Shown here: positions 24,301 through 35,309 of the stretch, piece after piece
How positions within the stretch are numbered: the first letter of the stretch is position 1
How the letters are laid out: each line of letters begins with the position of its first letter
Assembly: GCF_950295315.1 (NCBI RefSeq)
Contig: NC_080171.1
Coordinates: forward strand, 119,020,145-119,084,144
Direction of reading: 5' to 3'
Source: Erinaceus europaeus
Lineage: Eukaryota; Chordata; Mammalia; Eulipotyphla; Erinaceidae
Length of the DNA: 64,000 bases
Made by a program: the position numbers and the translations under genes
The notes under the pieces: model-generated
What the model was told of the DNA's origin: nothing
What the model saw: only the letters and a program-made list of their open reading frames with translations
The model's database searches: none

Positions 24301-24380
24301 AACACACACACATAATACAGTAATTTCTGACAACATTGTAATTCAGTGTTATTAGCAGTTAGTAGCAGCCTCCTTCAGAC

Positions 24381-24601
24381 TTTTTTTTTTCCCCTTTTGT
24401 TGCCCTTGTTTTTTCATTGTTGCTGTTATTGATGTCGTTGTAAGATAGAACAGAAATGGAGAGAGGAGGGGGAGACAGAGAGGGAGAGAGAAAGACACCT
24501 GCAGACCTGCTTCACCGCCTGTGAAGCGACTCCCTTGCAACCAGGATCCTTATGCCGGTCCTTGTGCTTTGTGCCACATCGCTTAACCCGCTGCGCTACC
24601 T
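24381..24601 (-). repeat. SINE-A, internally deleted
   Basis: B-box region partly lost (cccttgcaaccaggatcc). Confidence 0.85.
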
Positions 24602-24668
24602 TGGGACTTTGGAGCCTCCAGCTTAAGAGTCTCTTTGCATAACCATTATGCTGTCTCCCCTCAGCACT
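24602..24668 (-). repeat. SINE-C head fragment
   Basis: gagtctctttgcataaccat then tatgctgtctcccc, cut by the SINE-A. Confidence 0.7.
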
Positions 24669-25026
24669 CTTTCAGACTCTCTCTACCATCACAGGAAAGG
24701 CCTGGGGATGGGTTCGGGCAGGGAACATAACTGGCAATGACATTCTCTCCATAGGAAATGGCAACAGAACATTTCCCACAAGCCAAACATTGCCACTGGG
24801 GTTTCCATCATCACTTATATGTGAACCAATGGAGAGGAGCTTGGGATGTGGAACGGGGTGGCCCTTCCAACTTAAAAAAAAAAAAAGAAAGAAAGAAAAC
24901 AGAGGTAAAGCTACACACTGGGTATATTTTGAGTTAAGAAAACAATTGTAAAGCAAGCTTCCTTCTCTGTGAAAAGCAGCCTTGATGGAAAGAGATGCAA
25001 ACAGATGCATTGAAAAGAGCGAAGGC
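24669..25026. other. Intron 1, no feature seen
   Basis: Unique sequence with one A-rich run at 24872-24890. Confidence 0.55.
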
Positions 25027-25088
25027 AACTGCAACAATAAAACAACAGGGCAACAAGAGGGGAAAAAAATATATTAAAAAAGAAAAAA
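25027..25088 (+). repeat. SINE-A tail fragment
   Basis: gcaacaataaaacaacaggg onward only. Confidence 0.7.
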
Positions 25089-25092
25089 AAAG

Positions 25093-25355
25093 GGAGGAGT
25101 CGGGCAGTAGCGCAGTGGGTTAAGCGCATGTGGTGCAAAGTGCAAGGACCGGCATAAGGATCCTGGTTCGAACCCCCGGCTCCCCACCTGCAGGGGGTTC
25201 ATGAAGCAGGTCTGCAGGTGTCTGTCTTTCTCTCCCCCTCTCTGTCTTCCCCTCCTCTCTCCATTTCTCTCTGTCCTATCCAACAACATCAATAATAACT
25301 ACAACAACAAAAGAACGAGGGCAACAAGAGGGAATAAATATTTAAAAAAAAAAAT
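25093..25355 (+). repeat. SINE-A
   Basis: Complete, with a small deletion after cctgcagggg. Confidence 0.9.
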
Positions 25356-25381
25356 AGAAAGACAGAAAAGAGTGAAGGCTT

Positions 25382-25665
25382 GGGGGTCAGGCAGCGGCAC
25401 ACCAGGTTAAGGGCACATAGTATGAAGTGCAAGGACCTGTGCAAGGATCCCGGTTCAAGCCCCCGCTCCTTACCTGTAGGGAAAGCTTCCCAAGTGGTGA
25501 AGCAGGTCTGCAGGTGTCTATCTTCCTTTCTCTCTCTACATATATGTGTGGGTCCCTTCTCCTCTCAATTTCTCTCTGTCCTATCCAATAAAATGGGGGG
25601 GGGGGGCACTAGGATTCTTAGTGCAGGCATCAAGCCCCAGCCATAACCCTAGAAAAGAAAGGGGG
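25382..25665 (+). repeat. SINE-A+ variant
   Basis: Diverged head (caggcagcggcacaccaggt) and remnant of the 3' module (gcatcaagccccagccataa). Confidence 0.75.
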
Positions 25666-25699
25666 AGGGAACCAAAAAACAAATCACAAACAAAAAAAG

Positions 25700-25850
25700 A
25701 GCAAAGACTCTGGAGACAAGGAAGATAGAAGCCGCACCTCCTACTAGCTGCACAACCTTGGGCAAGTAATTCAAGTTTCCTGGGCTCTGTGCATCCTTGT
25801 CAGTAAATCTGGGGACAAACATCTACCAGCAAGCAAACCCTCTACTGTGA
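25700..25850 (+). repeat. MIR SINE, old
   Basis: Contains the MIR core gactctggagac, tactagctgcacaaccttgg followed by gcaagtaattcaa. Confidence 0.85.
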
Positions 25851-26040
25851 ATATGAACTGAAGCTTTAAATATACCACATCAGAACCCAGGATCTGACAC
25901 CTGTTTTATGTATCTACTGAGAAGCTAAAAGGGAAAAGATAAAGCAAATGCCCAGTTGCCCAGTAATAAACCTGAATGATATCTGACTACCTATCTTTAG
26001 ATCAGCAATGCCAGGAGGGGTATCTTGTCTTTAAGATAAA

Positions 26041-26330
26041 ATCAGTTGGGTGGTAGCGCAGTGGGTTAAGCGCAGGTGGTGCAAAGCACAAGGACCGGCA
26101 TAAGGATCCCAGCTGGAGCCCCCAGCTCCCCACCTGCAGGGGAGTCACTTCACAGGTGAAGCAGGTCTGCAGGTGTCTGTCTTTCTCTCCCCCTGTCTTC
26201 CCCTCCTCTCTCCATTTCTCTGTCCTATCTAACAATGACGACATCAATGATAACAACAATAATAATTACAACAATAAAAAACAAGGGCAACAAAAGAGAA
26301 AATAAATAAATAAATATTTTTTAAAAAAAT
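26041..26330 (+). repeat. SINE-A
   Basis: Nearly complete; flanks aaaatcagt repeat on both sides. Confidence 0.9.
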
Positions 26331-27506
26331 AAAAGATAAAAGGTAAAATCAGTGTTCTGCTTCTTAACCATCATGGTTTGAATAAGCACCCCTCACTCAG
26401 ACGCACAATGACGGGGCTATGCTAAAGGCTGGGGCTGCCAAAATGAGCAAGGTGATCTTTCTCTCCAGCCCTCGGCTTGGAAGCAGACTGGGAAACAGAC
26501 TGAGGACTTGGCATAAACATTCACAGTAGGGTCTCATACTCCCACAGTTGCCCTTTCTTTTCATTAACTTTGAATTCCACTTTCTCCTTTCCTACTCAAG
26601 AGAAGGTGGCAAAAACATCTCACCACAGTCCCAAAAGCTCTGTTTTCTCCCTCTCTCTTCTGCCTTACTCTTTGTGCAAGTTAAATAATGCTGGGGGCAG
26701 CTCCAGATAAGAGGTTTTGGATTTAGAAAGAGCCAGCAGTTAACTGTTTGGAACAGGACATGTCGCCACTATCCACCTTCAAAGTCCAGGTTCTTGATAT
26801 CACCGGCCAAAACCTGGGCCTCAAATCAGGTGCATCTTTTGCTGAGAACATAGTATAAACCACATGGACAAAGGAGGGAGAGCCCGCCCGCTGGTTTGGG
26901 AGAATATATTGCATTTTAACCAAAATGTGAATTGATTTATACTACTGAGACTATTTATTAACCTGAAGTTACAATAAAAAAAATAGTACCCTAAATACAT
27001 CCCCTTTCTTAGTTTCTTTCAAGTCACCTGGATTGTCCTGAGGCCTCCTTCCAGCACTGTCTAAATCCTGCAAAGCCAACCCTTGTGCTCAAAAAACAAA
27101 CAAATAAAAAGGTGAAGTCAGACTGAATTGTCCCAAAGCTTGCAAGAGCCAGTGGCTGTTGCCAGTACGCCCTGCAGGAAAATACTCAGAGGTTGGGCAT
27201 CGAGACTGCTGGCTTGTGGAGGGAATCCAATGACCTCTCCTAATACAGAAAAGCCGGGCTCAGGGACACTTCCGAACCAGCAACACAAGTGTCCCTTAAG
27301 CCAGGCTGGAATCAAAGGACCCCTGGACTTAAAATGTTGATCATCGAAAATGGCGAGGCTCTCTCTGTCTGTGCGGTCCAAGCCTGTAAGGGAAACAAGC
27401 GGAGCAGCAGGCTCTGTGACCTGCAGAAGCGGCAGGTGCAGGTGGGCCAGCAGCACCTCCTTTCAAACTGACACACACGTGGCTGGGACCTAAGCTCTCC
27501 TGGGTC
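26331..27506. other. Intron 1, long repeat-poor block near the promoter
   Basis: 1.2 kb with no SINE, an unusual length here; 26395-26480 may be an old LINE piece. Proximity to the promoter makes regulatory content possible but unproven. Confidence 0.5.
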
Positions 27507-27523
27507 ACAAATAGCCCGCTTCC

Positions 27524-27633
27524 GGGGGGGGGTGGTTCGGAATAGCATAATGGTTAAGCAAAGAGACTCTCATGCCTGAGGCTCCAAAGTTCAGCCCCCA
27601 CACCACCAGAAAAAGAAAAAGAAAAATTGAAAC
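27524..27633 (+). repeat. SINE-C with 17-bp TSD near the MTCL1 promoter
   Basis: TSD acaaata(g/a)cccgcttcc at 27507-27523 and 27634-27650. About 400 bp into intron 1 from the exon 1 donor. Confidence 0.92.
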
Positions 27634-28022
27634 ACAAATAACCCGCTTCCACCAGTAGAGGGGCGGTGGCGGAGGGCGGTGTGCATCCGCTGAAGCACTT
27701 AAATTACGATTCCAGCCGCCTTTACTCCAGCAATTCAAAAGGGGGGTGCGGAGCGCGGCAAAAAAAAAAAAAAAGCCTCTTTGAGAAGAGAAGCCTAGAC
27801 ATGTGGAAACCAGAGCAGTTGAAGGGGTGGAGGCCAGACCCAGGAACAGCTCCAGCGGCTTCCTCCAGGAGTCGTGGCTTAAGATCCCAAAGCCCAGTGT
27901 GCACGAGGGTAGCAAACGGGAGGGTGCGAGGAAGGGAGAAAAGAGCAGAGCAAAGAGGGAGGGAGAGGAGAGGAGAGGAGAAGCCCCGGTCGGGGCCCGG
28001 CGGGACGGGGCGGGGGGCTCAC

Positions 28023-29063
28023 CTTGAGATAGTCGTTCTCGGAGCGCAGCTCCTCCACCTCCCGCTGCAGCTCCTCCTCCTCCTCGGCCGCCGGCACCCA
28101 GCGGGCCCGCTCGCCTGGGCCGCCCTCCTTCGGGGCCCCGGGCCCCGCGCGCTCCCCGCCATCCGCCCCCAGGCCCGGCCCCGAGCACCCCGCGGGGCCC
28201 CCGCCGCGGCCGCTCCAGCCCCCGGGCCAAGCGCAGGCGGGCAGGGGCGCGGCGCGCAGCAAGGGCAGCTCGGGGCTGCGGGGCGGCGGCCCCCGGGCGG
28301 CGGGGCTGGGCGTGGGGGCTCCGCGCTCGCTGGAGCCGGTGCCGGACTCGGCGTCGCTGCTGGCGGCGGGCGGCGGGCGCTGCTCGTCCGACAGGGGCTC
28401 GGAGGCGCAGTCCGAGAGGTCGGAGCTGCTGTCCGTGTGGCTGATGCGCGAGCCGGGCGCGGGGCAGCCGGCGGCCGAGGCCACGGCGAGGGTCGCGGCG
28501 GCGCCCGGGGCAGCCGGGGGCTGGGTCGCCGCGGCGCGGGCCGAGGCGCGTTTGGGCTTCCGACCCTTGGCCGCGGCGGCCGGTGGTTCGATCCCGGGCG
28601 ACGGCGGTGGCTTCCCCGCCCGGGGCAGCGGCTCGGCGGCCGCGGGGCGCGCCGCCCTCCTGGGGCCCGGAGCGGCCTTGGTGCCGCCCGCCACCCTGGC
28701 CGCCACCCCGGCCCCCGGCGGCGGCTTGTCCTTCGCCCCGGGGGCGCCGCCGCTGCGCCGGGAGAGGCGGCCGGGCGCGCCCAGGGGCCCCGGCGAGGGT
28801 GGCGCCTTGCCGGCGAGGTTGGGCGAGCGCGGGGCGGCCGGCGTGGCGGCTCGGCCGGGCGAGGGGGCGGCGGGCGCGGCGGGCGCTGCGGGCGCGGCGG
28901 GGCGGGCCCGCAGGTCCTTGAGGAAGGGTCTGGCCGGCGAGGGCGCGCGGTGCAGGCGCCTCCGCTCGGCCAGCGGGTGCAGGTGGTGGTGGCGGTGCGG
29001 CTGGCCGGGCGGCTGCGTCTTGGCGTCCGGGGCGCCGCCGGCGGGGCCGCTCAGCGTCTCCAT
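28023..29063 (-). CDS. MTCL1: MTCL1 exon 1, coding part (N-terminal 347 residues)
   Basis: MTCL1 is known to crosslink and stabilise non-centrosomal and Golgi-linked microtubules and to bind the polarity kinase PAR-1b/MARK2. The frame starts at the ATG 29063-29061 (METLSGP) in a strong context (gcc before, G after). Upstream the frame stays open but has no other ATG. In order the head has a His-rich stretch ([19 protein letters not shown], residues about 21-39), a long Pro/Ala/Arg-rich disordered part with PAAPAAP repeats, a Ser-rich patch ([22 protein letters not shown]), a second Pro/Gly-rich part, and an acidic run ([23 protein letters not shown]) that opens the coiled coil. The exon ends AAG|GTGAGC with the donor GT at 28022-28021, phase 0. 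The METL start, the HHHLHP motif and the SENDYLK end match what I know of human MTCL1. The paralogue SOGA1 is the alternative but fits the head less well. Confidence 0.95.
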
Positions 29064-29357
29064 GGCCGGAGCCCGGGCCGCGCGCGGCAGCTCGGGCGGC
29101 GACTGCTCGGGGCGGCGGCGGGGGCGGCGGGGGCGGCGGCGTGCAGCGCCCCCGCGCGCGCGCTCATCACCGGCCCCCGCGCCCCCCGGAGCAGCCCCGG
29201 CCCCGAGGAGCCCACGCAGCTGCGTCTCGGTCCGCTGAGGTCGCGAGCTCTGGACTTGTCCCCGCACGGCGGCGTGGCGGCTCCGCGCGGCTCTCACGCC
29301 CTCCAGCGGCGCCGGGGCGCGCAGGTCCACCGCCGCGCTGCCCCGCGCCCCCTCCCC

Positions 29358-29407
29358 GCGCCCGTGCCCCGTGCCCCGTGCCCCGCGCCCCGCGTCCCGC
29401 CCCGCGC
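29358..29407. repeat. Tandem 7-bp GC-rich repeat near the MTCL1 promoter
   Basis: About six imperfect units of ccccgtg/ccccgcg lie roughly 300 bp upstream of the MTCL1 start codon, inside the CpG island. Confidence 0.8.
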
Positions 29408-29639
29408 AGGTCCGCTCCCCGCAGCGCCCGGCCCCGAGCTGCACGCGCGCCCGGAGCCGGTGCGCAGGTCCCGCCCGCCGCCAGCCGCTGGGGTGGGGGT
29501 GCAGAGGGCGGGGCCTGCGCGCCCTTGGGAGCCCGTTGTGTCCCCGAACCCGCGCCTCCCTGGGACCCTCTCGGAGGCCTGCGGGGCTGGACGAGCAGCT
29601 GAGAAGGGAGGAGGAGTAGCGGAGGGGAAGTGAGGGGGG

Positions 29640-30070
29640 ACAAAGGAGAAGACACCGGCCACTGCCACGTGGGGGGGTGGGGGGCTGGGAGAGACTGGAG
29701 GGCCGGGAGGCATGGGCGGGTCCCTCTGTGGTGTGGGCCGTAGGGGGTTGGGGGGTGGGGTGGCACTAGCTAGCCCTCTGCTAACATCCCTCGAAAATAA
29801 AGTGAAATAAATAAACCCGGTTTCTCCGTCTGACCCCTGCCTCCCTTGGCCGGTGCCCGAGAGCTCCTTTAAGAATTAGCGGGCCCCCATGCAACTATCG
29901 CGTCCATTCGGGCTGGGCGCGCCCCAGTTGGCACCCACCTTCCCCCAGCCCCCAACACTCCACACCCTCCTCCCCAGTGGCCTCCCGAGCCCCGGGGAAG
30001 GAGGAGCTGCTGTAGAAATAGGAGATGCAGCTCGCCAAGCTTAGGGTCAGAAAGGGAACTCACATTTATA
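29640..30070. other. MTCL1 upstream flank, no feature seen
   Basis: Leaves the CpG island; G-rich on the plus strand to about 29760, then mixed. Confidence 0.55.
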
Positions 30071-30074
30071 GTTT

Positions 30075-30300
30075 GGGCTCGGAGCCAGGCACTGTTAGAC
30101 ATTTCATAGGCATTGTTTCATTTAATCATCACGGCAAGCCCGAGTTGGAATTACTGCCTTCTTTAAGAATGAGGACACAGAAGCAGAGTGCTGGTGAGGT
30201 CGCTTGCCCCAAGTGCCCTAGTCCTCAGTCTGTGGCCGAGCTGGGATTCACACCCAAGTCTTCAGAGAATCAGACGCTTGCACACATAGCATTTGAACCA
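30075..30300 (-). repeat. MIR SINE, old
   Basis: The antisense MIR signature ccaggcactgtt, gcattgtttcatttaatcatc, gaggacacagaagcagag and gagctgggattcacac is clear. It lies about 1 kb upstream of the MTCL1 start codon. Confidence 0.85.
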
Positions 30301-30329
30301 AGGACCTCGCTTGAATAAAAGCATATACT

Positions 30330-30538
30330 AGGGGGCAGGCGGTGGCGCAGCTGGCAAAGCACACACATTACAGTGCGCAAGGACCTGAGTTCAAGCCCCT
30401 GGTTCCCACCTGCAAGGGGAAAATTTCACGAGCGGTGAAGCAGTACTGCAGGTGTCTCTCTGTCTCTTTCCATATCTTTCCCTCCCCTCTTAATTTCTGT
30501 GTCTATCCAATAATAAAGAAATGAATGTATTTAAATTA
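30330..30538 (+). repeat. SINE-B with 13-bp TSD
   Basis: TSD aaaagcatatact at 30317-30329 and 30539-30551. Confidence 0.93.
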
Positions 30539-30551
30539 AAAAGCATATACT

Positions 30552-30966
30552 GCCACCTGAGTGTAGGGGAGGATTAAATCAGCACATGTGAGAAAAACTC
30601 TACTTTTCAAGAATAAAATACAGTTTATATCCTAAGTGCTGAAATGATGGGCAGTCGGGCCCATTCTGGCGTCTAGACTCGGCTTTACAATAAGGCAAAG
30701 GAGTAGGTAATAATTACAAGTTCCTACGGTTGCACTTACCTTGACCTGGGCAACTTGGCGCTTTCTCCTGGAGAGAAAGGACTTGCCAGCACCGGCCTAC
30801 AGGTGGGAAAGTAGACAGGGTAGAATTTAGAGGTGTGCTAGAAAGGGAGTGGGCAGAACCAGACAGCCTGCCTGCAATCCGGGCATTATCTTAGAATCTA
30901 AAAGAGGATTTCGAGCGAAACTAATCTTACGTATTTAGAAATATTCCACAGGCAAAAACTGCAAGT
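30552..30966. other. Upstream flank, no feature seen
   Basis: Unique sequence. Confidence 0.55.
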
Positions 30967-30981
30967 AAAAGGGGCTGGAGT

Positions 30982-31130
30982 GGTCCGGGAAGTGGCACAG
31001 TGGATAAAGCTTTGGATTTTCAGGCATGAGGTCACGAGTCCAGTTCCGGGCAGCACATGGACCAGACTGATGTCTGGTTCTTTCTCTCTCCTGTCATTTC
31101 TCATGAATAAATCAATAAAATCTTTTTTAA
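30982..31130 (+). repeat. SINE-D
   Basis: Head gaagtggcacagtggataaa, tail with AATAAA and TCTTTT; ggggctggagt repeats on both sides. Confidence 0.9.
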
Positions 31131-31335
31131 AGGGGGGGGGCTGGAGTAGGAGGTGTATTATTAGTACGATGGCAATAAACACTAGTGGGGGAGGAGGCAG
31201 CAATAGTAGGAGTTGGAAAACGGGAGGAGGGGAGTAGAGATGTGAAAATCAAAAGGAAAAAAATAGACTCCAGAATTGATGTTCTCACCCACAAATCACC
31301 CTATTTAGTTTACCTCCTTTAAATAAAAGCAGGAT

Positions 31336-31548
31336 AGAGGCTCAGCAGTGGCGCAGCAGACTGAGCACATATATTAGCATGTGCAAGGACCCAGGTTCAA
31401 GCCTCTGTCCCCACCCACATGGGGAAAGCTTCATGAGGAGTGAAGCAGGGCTGCAGGTGTCTCTCTGTCTTCCCTCCTTTTCTCAATTTCTGTCTGTCTC
31501 CCTAAATAAGTAAACACAAATAATAAATAATAATGAAGAGTCTTTTCA
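31336..31548 (+). repeat. SINE-B, first of two at one site
   Basis: aaaagcaggat at 31325-31335 and 31549-31559. Confidence 0.88.
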
Positions 31549-31559
31549 AAAAGCAGGAT

Positions 31560-31689
31560 GGGGCCGAGTGGTGGCGCACCTGGTTGAGCGTACATGTTAC
31601 AGTGCTCAAGGACCCGGGTTCGAGCCCCTGGTCCCCAGCTACAAGGGGAAAGCTTTGCAAGTGGTGAAGCAGGGCTGCAGGTCTCTCTC

Positions 31690-31731
<42 letters not shown>

Positions 31732-31812
31732 TTCCTGTCACCCACTTCCCTCTCAATTTCTGGCTGTCTCCATCCAATAAATAAATAAAGATAAAAAATT
31801 AAACCTTAAAAA
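31560..31812 (+). repeat. SINE-B, second at the same site
   Basis: Head gggccgagtggtggcgcacc; right flank aaacaggataaag is the changed third copy of the target. Confidence 0.9.
31696..31730. repeat. (GT)n inside a SINE-B
   Basis: About 17 GT units replace the pyrimidine part of the SINE-B body. Confidence 0.95.
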
Positions 31813-31850
31813 AAAACAGGATAAAGTGCTTCTTTAAAAATCCAATAATA

Positions 31851-32006
31851 GTGGTTCCTGGAAGAGGTACAGTGGATAAGGCACTGAACTCTAAGCATGA
31901 GGTCCTGAGTTCAATACCAGGCAGCACAAGTAGCAGAATGATGTCTGGTTCTTTCTCTCTCTCCTATCATTGCTCGTAAATAAATAAATAAATAAAATCT
32001 TTAAAA
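31851..32006 (+). repeat. SINE-D with 15-bp TSD
   Basis: TSD aaaaatcc(a/g)ataata at 31836-31850 and 32007-32021. Confidence 0.93.
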
Positions 32007-32021
32007 AAAAATCCGATAATA

Positions 32022-32559
32022 CAGGAGAACTTTTCTCCCAGAAGACATCCTGTCTGCTTTGCCCTCAGACCCTCCCATTAGGTGTTGGCCACGCCCTGTG
32101 ACTGGGCTCTCTGGGGACACTGAAACCTCATCTGCTCTCCCGCTGCCTCACGGTTTCATGAGTCATTTGTCTGTATTCCTCTGAATATGTGGGAGCACTC
32201 ACAGATGCAGTCTGTGCTGCATCTCCTTTGAAGCTGCTTCTAATAAGACCTCAGACATACATACGGAGTAAGTGGGGGAAAAAGGATACCAGTGAGGAAC
32301 AGGGTCATAATGGGTACCCTGTCCTAAAACCCAGCTCTAGCATCTCTCCCCCTAGAGGGCACTGTAACTCTCTCGGAGAGGCTGTCTATTAATCCCAAAG
32401 GAGGGACAGTGCAGAGCACATCTGTTTCAGATCCAGAACCTTCACCCTCTACCTCTTCCAGAGACCCAAACACACATATCTGAATAATTATGCCCAGGGT
32501 TCTTAGCATAAGCTTGACAGCTCTTCATACAGTATAGAATCACTTAAAAGGTGTCTTCA
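32022..32559. other. Upstream flank, no feature seen
   Basis: Unique, moderately G+C-rich. Confidence 0.55.
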
Positions 32560-32838
32560 GGGGAGTTGGGCCGTAGCACAGCGGGTTAAGCACATGTGGC
32601 ATAAAGCACAATAACTGGCCTAAGGATCTCAGTTTGAGCCCCCGGCTCCCCACCTGCAGGGGAGTCGCTTCACAGGCGGTGAAGCAGGTCTGCAGGTGTC
32701 TGTCTTTCTCTCCCCCTCTCTGTCTTCCCTTCCTCTCTTGATTTCTCTCTGTCCTATCCAACAACAGTGACATCAATAACAACAACAACAATAAAAAAAC
32801 AAGGGCAACAAAAGGGAAAATAAATATTTTTAAAAAGG
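32560..32838 (+). repeat. SINE-A
   Basis: Complete; next SINE-B follows within 10 bp. Confidence 0.9.
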
Positions 32839-32847
32839 TCACTTCAG

Positions 32848-33072
32848 GGGCTGGCTAGTGGCGCACCCCGTTGAGTGGATGTTACATGTTACAGTGGACA
32901 AGGATCTGGGTTCAAATCCCCAGTCCCCACCTGCAGTGGGGAAAGCTTTTCGAGTGGTGAAGCAGTGTTACAGATGTCTCTCTGTCTCTCTCCCTCTCTG
33001 TCACCTCCTTCCCTCTTGGTTTCTGGCTACCTCTATCCAATAAATAAAAATGAAGATAATAAAAAAATTTTT
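32848..33072 (+). repeat. SINE-B
   Basis: Complete; head ggggctggctagtggcgcac. Confidence 0.88.
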
Positions 33073-34059
33073 GAATCACTTTGAAACTGTTCCAGTAAAT
33101 TAATCTTCCCAAAATAATACCCAGATGGCCACAGTATATGCAGTCTCCTTTTTTTTCAGGTAATAACCCAGACAAAATGTAGTCTCTGGATTATTGGCCT
33201 GGTAATTATTTCTGCTGGTCTTTGACAGGAGGTATTCAATAATGTTCTTTGTTTTCCTAATCCCCAGTAAGTTGCAAACATAGAGGTATCTGTCCTGTTG
33301 CATAAGAGATGCTTTTGAAGTTACATGTGATTTTAACTTTTGTTGTTTAATCTGAAGGCACTGTCAGGAGAGTTACTATTTAAAGTAGACTCAGGGAGCT
33401 TTCTTCTGGAAAACAATAACAAAATTCAGTTTGGCTGTGCCTGTTTGAGTCTGTCTGGCCTTAGGTCCAACCCTTGCCATTCTCCTTATCTGTTCGCACA
33501 GGAGAACTACCCATCTATGTGGGTTTTCCAGGCTCCTGGGTTTGCTGGTTGTGTTTATTCAGTAGGCGTGGTATCAGGAGTTGTAGCAGTATGAATAGCA
33601 CCAGGACACTTCTTACCTTCTCTCTGCCTCAGATGGCTTCTTCCAGCAGTCACCAAGTTGCCTTTGTGGACTGTTTGATTTGGGTTTCAGCTTTCATTGG
33701 GTAACCTGCTCCCTCTGATACCATCAAGACCCACTCTCCATGAATGAATGTGGGGGTAGTGGTTTCCTTCTTCTTCTTCTAGCATTTGCCCTTCTTCGTT
33801 AGCCAGTCAGCAGCGTCAGGTTGAGCCTGATGTAAAGTTTCGAGACCTCCGTTGAATCTGGAGAGGTTTCCTGTGACTGCAAATCTCTGGCCTACTTCCC
33901 TGTCCTCTCGCTTTTTGGTTTTTCCCTAGCACTGACGCCAACTCTCTACCTCGTAACCCCTGCATTGTTCATATTTGCTCTAGACGTCAGGCTTCTGATT
34001 TTCTTCTATTTCTGCAGAGGCTCAGGTTCAGGCTTCGGGGCTGTAGGAAACCTTGCTGT
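33073..34059. other. Upstream flank, unidentified, hosts a Vingi fragment
   Basis: The style of the sequence (T-rich, tgtctggccttaggtccaac) suggests an old retroelement, but no family could be named. Confidence 0.4.
33769..33864 (-). mobile_element. Vingi 3' end, 96-bp copy
   Basis: Read on the minus strand this matches the last ~96 bp of the 45655-46631 copy closely, down to the terminal ctagaagaagaag. An 8-bp TSD, ggtttcct, sits at 33761-33768 and 33865-33872. At the position of the second TGA of the long copy, this copy has TTA. Confidence 0.85.
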
Positions 34060-34228
34060 AATAGTAATAAGTAAAAGTTTTTGAAAGATAGAAGCAAAGA
34101 GGCAGAGGCAGAGAATTAGAGAGACCACAGCAATGAAGCTTCCTTTAGTGCAGTGAGGGCTGGGCTCACACGAGTCACACACATGGCAAAGCAGTACAGT
34201 ACCCCATAGAGCTGTTTCTTCAGCCCAG
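34060..34228 (-). repeat. SINE-E
   Basis: Antisense: gaccacagcaatgaagcttc, then a degraded head at right; A-rich end at left. Confidence 0.5.
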
Positions 34229-34463
34229 TAAGGATTCTGTGCGTGCCTCCTGCAGCCTCCTTATCAAACTGCACTGTGATATGATGGCAGAAGCTAAGAC
34301 TTCAACCCAACTTCAAGTCACTTACACTTTGTGTGACCACGGGGAGGGTATTATCATCAACATCACTGTCACTATTATTCAGCTCCACTGGAATAACTGG
34401 CAATGGTTCAGAATGTTAGCAAACCATACTTGGCTGCAATGGAGTTAGAAAGATAGTCCATCC

Positions 34464-34590
34464 GGTGGGGGAGATAGCATAATGGTTATACAAAATGACT
34501 GTCATGCCAGAGGCTCCAAAGTCCCAGATTCAATCTCCCACACCACCATAAATCAGAACTGAGTAGTGCTCTCTGGTTAAAAAATGAAAA
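34464..34590 (+). repeat. SINE-C
   Basis: gggagatagcataatggtta head, complete. Confidence 0.88.
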
Positions 34591-34785
34591 ATAAGTGGCA
34601 CACCTGGTTGAGTGCATATGTTACAAGGCATAAGGACCCAGGTTTGAGCCCCTGGTCCCCACCTGCAGGGGCAACACTTTGCAAGGGGTGAAACAGTGTT
34701 ACAGGTGTCTATCTCTCTCCTTCTTTATCACCCCTTCTCGCTTGGCTTCTGACTGTCTCTATCCAATAAAGAAATTAAAATAGGG
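34591..34785 (+). repeat. SINE-B, head slightly truncated
   Basis: Starts taagtggcacacctggttga. Confidence 0.85.
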
Positions 34786-34922
34786 CGGAGGTAGATAGTA
34801 ACATAATGGCTATGCAAACAGACTCTAATGTCTGAGGCTCTGTTGAGTCCCAGGTTCAATCCCCCACACCACCATAATCCAGAGCTGAACAGTGTTCTAG
34901 TTAAAAAAGAAAGAAAAAAAAA
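34786..34922 (+). repeat. SINE-C
   Basis: Complete, with an extra 'aac' in the head. Confidence 0.85.
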
Positions 34923-34931
34923 ATATATATA

Positions 34932-35218
34932 TGGGAGTTGGGTGTTAACTCAGCAGGTTAAGCGCATGTGGCACAAAGCACAAGGACCAGCATAAGGATC
35001 CTGGTTCAAGCCTTTGGCTCCCCACCTGCAGGGGAGTCACTTCACAGGCGGTGAAGCAGGTCTGCAGGTGTCTATCTTTTTCTCCCTCACTCTGTATTCT
35101 CCTCCTCTCTCCATCTCTCTCTGTCCTATCCAACAACAATAACAACAATAATAATTATAACAACAATTAAAAAAAGACAACAAGGGCAACAAAAGGGAAA
35201 ATTAATAAGATTTTAAAA
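34932..35218 (+). repeat. SINE-A
   Basis: Complete; head has gttaactcagcaggttaagc. Confidence 0.9.
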
Positions 35219-35309
35219 AAAGAACTGTCACTGTCATTGGGGTCATCTTCTACAAAAAATAATAATAAAGTAGTATATATATATATATTTATATAGGATG
35301 AAAAATTGA

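Larger units (their letters stand above)
27980..29620 (-). promoter_or_regulatory. MTCL1: CpG island: MTCL1 promoter, 5'UTR and exon 1
   Basis: Very G+C-rich, CpG-dense DNA, in sharp contrast to the A+T-rich surroundings, covers exon 1 and about 550 bp upstream. SP1-type GC boxes are visible (for example around 29503-29514). No TATA box is evident, as is usual for CpG-island promoters. The transcription start cannot be placed from sequence. Long open frames on both strands here follow from the low stop-codon content and are not genes. Confidence 0.85.

Noticed and set aside
29064..29444. Extension of the MTCL1 frame upstream of the METL start
   Set aside because: The frame is open but has no ATG (only a GTG at 29444). 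The METL start has a strong context and matches the known N-terminus.
27666..29633. 655-codon open frame on the plus strand over the CpG island
   Set aside because: It is antisense to MTCL1 exon 1, made of Gly/Arg/Ala low-complexity sequence, and explained by the scarcity of A+T-rich stop codons in GC-rich DNA.
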